A stretch of DNA of 5,247 nt from Candidatus Zhuqueibacterota bacterium RBG_16_48_16. Lineage in GTDB: Bacteria; Zhuqueibacterota; Zhuqueibacteria; Residuimicrobiales; Sediminimicrobiaceae. Every line of letters begins with the position of its first letter. Within the stretch, counting starts at the first letter, position 1. A program made the translations under genes and the position numbers. The notes below the pieces were generated by a model that was not told the DNA's origin, did not search any database, and saw only the letters and a program-made list of their open reading frames with translations. Location: contig METF01000287.1 in NCBI GenBank assembly GCA_001771235.1, positions 14,361 through 19,607 on the forward strand. The letters are read 5' to 3'. Of the stretch, positions 1 to 5,247 are shown piece by piece.

Positions 1-2
1 AT

Positions 3-548
3 GCCTTACGCATCATCCGGCAGCTCGCTGGTGAAGCGAATGGACAGGTGCTGTTGATCAAAGCCGATGCGTTCCGCCTGCCGTTCAAGGATGATTCGTT
101 TGATGTGGTCTATCACCAGGGACTGCTCGAGCATTTCCGTCGGCCCGAAGGGTTGTTAGCCGAAAACTATCGCGTGGTCAAAAAGGGCGGTTTTGCCCTG
201 GCCGATGTACCGCAAAAATACCATCTTTACACTGCGGTCAAGCACGTATTGATCCGGCTGAACAAATGGTTTGCCGGCTGGGAGACGGAATTTTCGCGGA
301 AGAGGCTGGAAGGTCTGTTTCGCCGCGCTGGATTTTCCATTCATCGCACTTATGGCGATTGGATGCGCCCCAGTTTTTTCTATCGGCTTGTTCGGGAAGT
401 TTTAAAAAAAGTGAAGGTAAATTTGCCCCTCTATCCCGGCACCGTTCCGGTTGTGCACGGCATTCGCAAGGCCATCAGCCAGAAAGTGAAAAAATGGCCG
501 GTTTCTTATTATACCTTTATGGATATCGGCGTCATTGGCAAAAAGTAA
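3..548 (+). CDS. Class I SAM-dependent methyltransferase (Methyltransf_11-like), 5'-truncated
   Basis: The reading frame is open from the left edge (first full codon at base 3) to TAA at 546-548, leaving 181 residues of a longer protein. A GTG at 48 is in frame, but coding continues upstream of it through typical helix residues (RIIRQLAGEA), so it is not the real start. What is seen: the segment after the missing nucleotide-binding half has ADAFRLPFKDDSFDVVYHQG (bases 63-122), the acidic strand-4 region of Methyltransf_11 proteins. It is followed by LLEHF, then VKKGGFALADVP (strand 5) and a late RRAGF element. The glycine-rich SAM motif I must lie outside the window. The family transfers a methyl group from S-adenosylmethionine to small molecules, lipids or sugars. 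The acceptor cannot be read here; the adjoining glycosyltransferases suggest a glycan or lipid carrier (inference). The 3' end overlaps the next gene by 14 bases. Confidence 0.88.
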   Translation, partial: ALRIIRQLAGEANGQVLLIKADAFRLPFKDDSFDVVYHQGLLEHFRRPEGLLAENYRVVKKGGFALADVPQKYHLYTAVKHVLIRLNKWFAGWETEFSRKRLEGLFRRAGFSIHRTYGDWMRPSFFYRLVREVLKKVKVNLPLYPGTVPVVHGIRKAISQKVKKWPVSYYTFMDIGVIGKK

Positions 549-1677
549 AAGCGCACATTCGGCAAATCGTTCTTTTAAAATTCTGGTTATCAACTGGCAG
601 GATATAACCAATCCCCTCGGCGGCGGCGCCGAAGTCCATTTTCATGAGATTTTCAAGCGGCTGGCCCAACGCGGCCACAAGGTGACTTTGTTATGCTGCC
701 GCTTTCCGGGTGCGGCGAAAGAGGAGATGATCGACGGCATAAAGATCATCCGCCGGGGAAGCCGAAGCCTTTTTAATTTTTATGTGCCAGTCGCACTGAG
801 GAGATTGACAAGGCGTGAAAAGCCTGACATCGTTTTTGATGATATCAACAAAATACCGTTCTTTACGCCGCTGTTCGTCCGCGAGCCGCTGGTCGCCATC
901 GTGCACCATTTTTTTGGAAAAAGTATTTTTCTTGAGGCGCCGTTTATCCCGGCGAGCTATGTCTATGTTGCGGAAAAGCTGGTGCCGCGCATTTACCGCC
1001 ATACGGATTTTGCCGTCGTTTCCGAAAGCACCAAACAGGAACTTGTCAGCTCCGGCATTCGTTCCAGCATCACTTTGTTGCCGAATGCCGTGGACGGGAC
1101 GACCTACTTTTCCGACAAGAGCCTGAAGAGCGGCACTCCTCTGTTCGGATATTTAGGCAGGCTGAAAAAATACAAATGCGTCGATCATATTTTGCTTGCT
1201 ATGAAGCATGTGATTCAGCACATTCCGCAGGCTGAATTGCTGATCATCGGCGATGGCGATGACCGGCGGCGACTGGAGCGTTTGGCACGGATGCAGGGCA
1301 TGGAAAAAGCAATCACATTCACCGGCCAGGTCAGCCATGAGAAAAAAGTAGAGCTGCTCAACAAAGTATGGCTCACCGTCAATCCATCACCCAAAGAAGG
1401 GTGGGGTCTGACGGTCATCGAGGCCAACGCCTGTGGCTGCCCGGTGGTGGCAGCGGATTCACCCGGCCTGCGGGATTCCATTGTGGACGACAGGACGGGT
1501 TTATTGTACCCGTATGGTGATATCGAGCTTTTGGCAGAGAATATCATCTCACTTGTGAACGATAAAGAGAAACGCGATTTTATTTCCGCCCAGGCGCTTC
1601 TATGGGCAGAAAAATTCGATTGGGAAAAATCGGCAGACAAGGCCGTTGAAATTATCGAAAAAAAATTAACCGATTAG
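535..1677 (+). CDS. GT4-family glycosyltransferase (GT-B fold, retaining)
   Basis: This complete 380-residue protein has the usual length for family 4 glycosyltransferases, which move a sugar from a nucleotide or lipid-phosphate donor to an acceptor at the cytosolic membrane face. The N-terminal Rossmann domain opens with FKILVINW (14-21) and the glycine loop NPLGGGAEVHFHEI (26-39). The C-terminal donor domain starts at LFGYLGRLKKYK (203-214), where R209 and the following lysines match the donor-phosphate-binding site. It continues through ELLIIGDGDD (234-243) and the EX7E motif E288-E296 within PSPKEGWGLTVIEA, followed by GCPVVAADSPGLRD. There is no signal peptide or membrane span. The start is TTG at 535, the only standard start codon between the upstream in-frame stop (487-489) and the first beta strand; only a weak GGAT at 521-524 resembles a ribosome site, so coupling to the methyltransferase is likely. 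The family call is firm; donor, acceptor and linkage cannot be told. Confidence 0.93.
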   Translation: MAKSKSAHSANRSFKILVINWQDITNPLGGGAEVHFHEIFKRLAQRGHKVTLLCCRFPGAAKEEMIDGIKIIRRGSRSLFNFYVPVALRRLTRREKPDIVFDDINKIPFFTPLFVREPLVAIVHHFFGKSIFLEAPFIPASYVYVAEKLVPRIYRHTDFAVVSESTKQELVSSGIRSSITLLPNAVDGTTYFSDKSLKSGTPLFGYLGRLKKYKCVDHILLAMKHVIQHIPQAELLIIGDGDDRRRLERLARMQGMEKAITFTGQVSHEKKVELLNKVWLTVNPSPKEGWGLTVIEANACGCPVVAADSPGLRDSIVDDRTGLLYPYGDIELLAENIISLVNDKEKRDFISAQALLWAEKFDWEKSADKAVEIIEKKLTD

Positions 1678-1681
1678 CTCT

Positions 1682-1687
1682 GGAGAG
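1682..1687 (+). promoter_or_regulatory. Strong Shine-Dalgarno sequence for the GT117 gene
   Basis: GGAGAG lies 5 bases before the ATG at 1693, in the 15-base gap after the GT4 stop codon. It fixes the start of the 888-residue protein. It is the only clear Shine-Dalgarno match in the window; the other two visible starts overlap the preceding gene and lack one. Confidence 0.8.
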
Positions 1688-1692
1688 AAGGA

Positions 1693-4359
1693 ATGCAGAA
1701 TTACAAAATCATTCACCGTGTATGCGCCGGCTTTGCTTTTCTATTTTCTTTTATTATTTATTTGAAAACAATCGCCCCCACCGTGTCCTTCTGGGACTGC
1801 GGCGAATTCATCACCTGCTCTTATATCCTGGGTATCCCGCATCCGCCGGGCGCGCCGTTTTATTTGCTTCTCGGCCGTCTGTTTACCATGATACCTTTTT
1901 CTGCGGACATAGGATTTCGCGTCAATATTATTTCGGTAATCACCACCGCCCTGACGGTTATGTTGACTTTTCTCATCATCGTTCGCCTGATCAAACAGTG
2001 GCGCGGCGAGCCGAAAAACCGGGAAGATGTGGTCATATTATGCGCAAGCGGCCTGATCGGCGCACTTGGCTTTGCATTTACCGATACCTTGTGGTTTAAT
2101 GCTGTCGAAGCCGAAGTGTACGCGATCAGTATGTTTTTGACCGCGGCTATCGTTTGGCTGATCCTGGCGTGGCTCGAGAAAGCCGATCAAACGGGCGCCG
2201 AGCGATATATTTTGTTGATCGCCTATCTGCTCGGTCTGGCGATTGGCGTCCATTTGTTGATGATTCTCGCCATTCCCGCCATCGGATTGATCGTTTATTT
2301 CAAACACCTGGATCAAAAAGACGAAAAAGTGAATTTGAAAAACCTGTTGATTTTTGCCGTCGTTTCTGTCCTCATTTTCGTGGCGATATATCCCGTCATT
2401 GTGAAATACGTGCCCGCGCTTGGCGGAGACCTGGGTTTATGGGCGTTCATCGTTTTGCTCGCCGCCATCGTCCTCGGCATTTACTATGCGCATTCGTACG
2501 GCAAAAAAATCCTGACGCTCGTGCTCATGTCGCTTATGCTGGTACTTGTCGGTTATTCGACTTATGCGATGATTTATATTCGTTCCGGCCTGGATCCGGC
2601 CATCGATGAAAACGATCCGGAGACCATGCCACAGATGATGGCCTATTTGAATCGCGAGCAATACGGAACCTGGAGCACTTTTCCGCGTCGATTCCCCGGC
2701 CTGGCGCCCGAATGGGAATTTGAAGCTCAATACCCCGGCAGGGGATATGCGTCATTCAATTTTGGCAAACAGATGGATTTCTTATGGAACTATCAGATTA
2801 AGAAAATGTACCTCCGCTATTTCGGCTGGCAGTTCATCGGCAAAGGCACAACGCTCGATGCGGAGAGTTTTATCGCTGAAAATTTCAGCTTGAGCGGCTT
2901 ATTGGGACTGCCGTTCCTGCTCGGCTTGATCGGGATGGTTCACCACTTTTATCGCCACTGGCGCCATGCGCTCAGCATTTCAGCCCTGTTCATCCTCACT
3001 GGTGTGGCTATTGTCATTTATCTCAATCAGGAGGATCCCCAGCCAAGAGAGCGGGATTACGTCTACGTGGGTTCGTTTTTTGCCTTTGCCCTATGGATGG
3101 GGATGGGCGTTTCGGCCATATTGGAATGGATCCAGGAATCGGCCAAGGCCGGCGTTTTAAGAAAAGCCCTGTTCGCGACCGCCATCGTCTTGTTCGCTTT
3201 TATGGCTCCCATAAATCTGTTGGCCTACAACTACGCCGAGCACGACCGTACGGGAAATTACGTTGCCTACGATTATTCCTACAATATTTTACAAAGCTGC
3301 GAGCCCAATTCGATCCTGTTCACAAACGGCGACAACGACACTTTTCCGCTGTGGTTTCTGCAATATGTCTATGGAATTCGAACGGATGTTCGTGTCGTCA
3401 ATTTGAGCCTGCTGAATACGCCCTGGTATATCAAACAGCTCAAACACGAAGAGCCGCGCGTACCCATCAGCTTGTCCGATGATGAAGTAGATAACCTGGC
3501 CATAAGAGGGTGGCAAAAGCAGGCCATCCGGATTCCTGTCTCACGAGGGGCTTACGAACGGTATGTGAGCGACCTGGGCGAGCATGTTGAATTCCTTGAC
3601 CAAAACGTGCCTTCTTTTATCACCGTCGAGGTCGAGCCGACAATTGCCGGGCGCGGCATTCGGATTCAGGATTGGATGATATTGAATATTATTTTCTCCA
3701 ACCAGTGGCGCCAGCCGGTCAATTTTGCCGTTACCGTAGCCACTCAAAACCAGTTGAATCTCGAAAAATACCTGCGAATGGACGGATTGACTTTCAAGCT
3801 GGTGCCTTATGAAGGGACCAACCTGGCGCTGGACAAGCTGGAGGAAAATCTGCGTAAAGTGTTTCAATATCGCGGCCTTGACGATCCGAATGTTCATTTG
3901 AATACGAATATCAAAGGCTTGCTGCAAAATTACCGTGCCGCCTATTTGAACCTGGCCAAAGAATATCTCATCCAGAAGAATTACGATAAAATGGTAGATA
4001 TTTTGGATTCCATGGACAGGGTGATGCCGCCGGACCTCATTCCGATGCATTATTACCGTCTCCTCCTGCAGGTCGGACAGTGGTATAACATGGCGGGCCG
4101 CCAGGACAAGGCTATCGAGTATGCCGAACGGGCGTACGAAATGCAGCCGGACAGCCCTTATGTTTACGGCACCTATATCAGCATCCTGAGCGAAAACGGA
4201 CAGCATGGTCGGGCAGTAGAGTTGTTAGAGGAATGGCTGGCAAAGAATCCGGAAGATCAGCAGGCGAAGATGAGACTTGAAGAGGAGCAAAAGTTATTAC
4301 AGCAGTCGATAACCGGCGATTCGGTTGTCTCAAGCACAAATGAAAACAGCAATGAATAA
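1693..4359 (+). CDS. GT117 (DUF2723) protein O-mannosyltransferase-like membrane protein with C-terminal TPRs
   Basis: This complete 888-residue integral membrane protein belongs to the DUF2723 family, now classed as glycosyltransferase family 117 and related to GT-C protein O-mannosyltransferases. Such enzymes use lipid-phosphate sugars at the extracytoplasmic membrane face; activity and acceptor here are inferred. Family signatures seen: APTVSFWDCGEFI (28-40), with D35 and E38 as candidate catalytic acids in the first outer loop; HPPGAPFY (50-57); DTLWFNAVEAEVYA (131-144); IDENDPE (304-310) and YLNREQYG (318-325) in a long loop; NQEDPQPRERDYVYVG (445-460); NGDNDTFPLW (545-554) and GIRTDVRVVNLSLL (561-574). 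About 13 hydrophobic spans lie between residues 10 and 511. The soluble tail has roughly three TPR-like units (about 748-779, 786-820, 821-853), then a Ser/Asn-rich end. The ATG is fixed by GGAGAG at 1682-1687. It sits 15 bases after the GT4 gene and overlaps the next gene. Family call firm, sugar and target unknown. Confidence 0.92.
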   Translation: MQNYKIIHRVCAGFAFLFSFIIYLKTIAPTVSFWDCGEFITCSYILGIPHPPGAPFYLLLGRLFTMIPFSADIGFRVNIISVITTALTVMLTFLIIVRLIKQWRGEPKNREDVVILCASGLIGALGFAFTDTLWFNAVEAEVYAISMFLTAAIVWLILAWLEKADQTGAERYILLIAYLLGLAIGVHLLMILAIPAIGLIVYFKHLDQKDEKVNLKNLLIFAVVSVLIFVAIYPVIVKYVPALGGDLGLWAFIVLLAAIVLGIYYAHSYGKKILTLVLMSLMLVLVGYSTYAMIYIRSGLDPAIDENDPETMPQMMAYLNREQYGTWSTFPRRFPGLAPEWEFEAQYPGRGYASFNFGKQMDFLWNYQIKKMYLRYFGWQFIGKGTTLDAESFIAENFSLSGLLGLPFLLGLIGMVHHFYRHWRHALSISALFILTGVAIVIYLNQEDPQPRERDYVYVGSFFAFALWMGMGVSAILEWIQESAKAGVLRKALFATAIVLFAFMAPINLLAYNYAEHDRTGNYVAYDYSYNILQSCEPNSILFTNGDNDTFPLWFLQYVYGIRTDVRVVNLSLLNTPWYIKQLKHEEPRVPISLSDDEVDNLAIRGWQKQAIRIPVSRGAYERYVSDLGEHVEFLDQNVPSFITVEVEPTIAGRGIRIQDWMILNIIFSNQWRQPVNFAVTVATQNQLNLEKYLRMDGLTFKLVPYEGTNLALDKLEENLRKVFQYRGLDDPNVHLNTNIKGLLQNYRAAYLNLAKEYLIQKNYDKMVDILDSMDRVMPPDLIPMHYYRLLLQVGQWYNMAGRQDKAIEYAERAYEMQPDSPYVYGTYISILSENGQHGRAVELLEEWLAKNPEDQQAKMRLEEEQKLLQQSITGDSVVSSTNENSNE
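4308..4329 (+). other. Small inverted repeat (possible RNA hairpin) before the last gene's start
   Basis: GATAACCG (4308-4315) pairs with CGGTTGTC (4322-4329) around the 6-base loop GCGATT. The stem is 8 base pairs including one G-U pair. It lies in the codons for the unconserved Ser/Asn-rich tail of the GT117 protein, 10 to 22 bases ahead of the two possible starts of the next gene. No T run follows, so it is not an intrinsic terminator. A role in translation or RNA processing is possible, but chance is a real alternative. Confidence 0.35.
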
Positions 4360-5247
4360 AATCCGCCGGTTTTTCACCACCGCCCTCAAGGTGTGCATCA
4401 GCGCGACCCTCATCTATCTGCTATTGAAAAAGATCGGTGTCAGCACCCTTGTCAATCATCTTGTGTCAGCGAATTGGCAGCTATTGATCGTCAGCATGTT
4501 GGTTTTTTCGCTTTCGAACCTGCTGGGATCATACCAGTGGTATTTGTTACTGAAATCGAAAAATATCGGCATCTCCTTGCTGCAAGCCATGGCCTATTAC
4601 CACGTCGGTTTGTTCTTTAACAACTTTCTCATCGGTTATGTCGGCGGCGATGCGTTCCGCATTTACGATATTCGCCGCGGCTTTGGCGATACCACCAGTG
4701 CGTTTGCCACTGTCTTTTTTGATCGCATCGTCGGCTTTTTTGCGCTTTCTTCTCTGGCCATGATGGTCTCTCTCTTTTGGCTGCAAAAATTCGAATCGAC
4801 GATGACCATCGTCACCACTACGGTCGTCCTGTGCGGCTGGATTTTTTGCCTCATTATTTTGTTCAAGGAAAGCATGGCGAAAAAGATGTCGTGGCTTTTC
4901 AAGCTGTTTTTGCCCAGGTTCCTGCATGATAAAGGCCGGGAGCTTTACTACGGCATCAACCGGTTTCGCTATGATAAAATCCTTTTGCTCCAGCTCTTGT
5001 TCGTTTCTTTGTTCGTTCAGTCACTCAGGATAGTCACCCATTTTTTTGCCGCTCGAGCCGTCGGCGTACAGACGTCGCCGCTCTATTTTTTCATTTTTAT
5101 CCCGATTGTCGCCCTGGCCGCCAGCCTGCCTGTGTCCGTGGGCGGCATCGGTATTCGCGAGCAGAGCGGTGTAGCGCTTTTTACTCCAGTGGGCATTCCT
5201 TCGGCAAAAGTCGCGGCTTTTGAGTTTTTGGCCTACCTCATCGGCAT
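4352..5247 (+). CDS. Flippase-like LPG_synthase_TM / UPF0104 family membrane protein, 3'-truncated
   Basis: An open frame with no stop runs to the right edge, giving 298 full codons from ATG 4352. It matches the lysylphosphatidylglycerol synthase transmembrane family (PF03706, UPF0104): FFNNFLIGYVGGDAFR (88-103), DRIVGFFAL (124-132) and SLPVSVGGIGIRE (258-270) are its hallmarks in the usual order. About eight hydrophobic spans are visible (near 9-27, 43-66, 76-94, 120-142, 151-172, 208-227, 243-262, 275-297). Stand-alone members are about 300-350 residues, so most of the protein is probably here; an MprF-type C-terminal aminoacyl-transferase domain beyond the edge cannot be excluded. Members are common beside glycosyltransferases and are often labelled flippase-like, but their biochemical role is mostly unproven. 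The start is uncertain: ATG 4352 overlaps the GT117 gene by 8 bases, while in-frame ATG 4340 overlaps by 20 and adds four residues (MKTA). Neither has a Shine-Dalgarno match, so coupled translation is likely. Confidence 0.88.
   Translation, partial: MNKIRRFFTTALKVCISATLIYLLLKKIGVSTLVNHLVSANWQLLIVSMLVFSLSNLLGSYQWYLLLKSKNIGISLLQAMAYYHVGLFFNNFLIGYVGGDAFRIYDIRRGFGDTTSAFATVFFDRIVGFFALSSLAMMVSLFWLQKFESTMTIVTTTVVLCGWIFCLIILFKESMAKKMSWLFKLFLPRFLHDKGRELYYGINRFRYDKILLLQLLFVSLFVQSLRIVTHFFAARAVGVQTSPLYFFIFIPIVALAASLPVSVGGIGIREQSGVALFTPVGIPSAKVAAFEFLAYLIG

Noticed and set aside
48..548. GTG at 48 as the true start of the methyltransferase
   Set aside because: Coding-like sequence continues in frame to the left edge, and a start here would remove the whole SAM-binding motif I and the first strands. 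The gene is cut by the window edge instead.
1215..1640. A 141-codon minus-strand open frame opposite the GT4 donor domain
   Set aside because: The plus strand here encodes the EX7E and other GT4 motifs without a break. The antisense product is Ser/Pro-rich with no known pattern.
1658..1665. Run of eight A near the end of the GT4 gene, considered as a slippage site or terminator
   Set aside because: The reading frame is normal on both sides and ends 10 codons or fewer later. On the coding strand it is an A run, not the T run after a stem that an intrinsic terminator needs.
1722..2609. Plus-strand open frames in other frames (1722-2099, 2154-2609) within the GT117 gene
   Set aside because: They are Arg/His-rich out-of-frame shadows, with no sign of a frameshift or fusion in the GT117 protein.
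3541..4206. A 221-codon open frame on the minus strand opposite the 3' part of the GT117 gene
   Set aside because: It lies entirely inside a strongly supported coding region on the other strand, shows no recognisable domain, and its translation looks like reverse-complement codon shadow.
4547..4927. Minus-strand open frames (4547-4927 and 4663-4902) in the right-hand part
   Set aside because: They oppose the flippase-like gene, whose plus-strand translation has ordered family motifs and membrane spans. The minus-strand products are charged, low-complexity sequences without a domain.

Overview
The window is a gene-dense, all-plus-strand stretch of an envelope or surface-glycan locus. It probably comes from an uncultivated bacterium of the Bacteroidota/Calditrichota/KSB1 side of the FCB superphylum. 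That placement is an inference. It rests mainly on the large GT117 (formerly DUF2723) membrane protein with a C-terminal TPR tail, an architecture I associate with those lineages, and on a base composition that looks close to balanced by eye. No rRNA, tRNA, mobile element or phage gene is present to confirm it.

Layout, left to right: (1) the 3' part of a class I SAM-dependent methyltransferase (3-548), cut by the left edge; (2) a complete GT-B family 4 glycosyltransferase (535-1677), starting at a TTG that overlaps gene 1 by 14 bases; (3) a complete 888-residue GT117/DUF2723 polytopic protein (1693-4359), 15 bases after gene 2 and with the only strong Shine-Dalgarno sequence in the window; (4) the first ~298 residues of a flippase-like LPG_synthase_TM/UPF0104 membrane protein (from 4352, possibly 4340), which overlaps gene 3 and runs off the right edge. 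No gap exceeds 15 bases. I see no internal promoter, terminator, RNA gene, repeat array or CRISPR, so the four genes look like one transcription unit whose ends lie outside the window.

A plausible joint role (inference): the cytosolic GT4 adds a sugar to a lipid-linked or nucleotide-fed glycan intermediate, and the methyltransferase may modify a glycan or lipid. The polytopic GT117 protein would transfer a lipid-linked sugar on the outer face of the cytoplasmic membrane, and the LPG_synthase_TM protein is a membrane partner of unproven function, sometimes described as flippase-like. The families are known. The most useful points are the topology reading of the GT117 protein, which puts all its conserved motifs and the TPR tail on the extracytoplasmic side, the translationally coupled junctions, and a small hairpin just before the start of gene 4. 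I found no strong evidence for a wholly new system.
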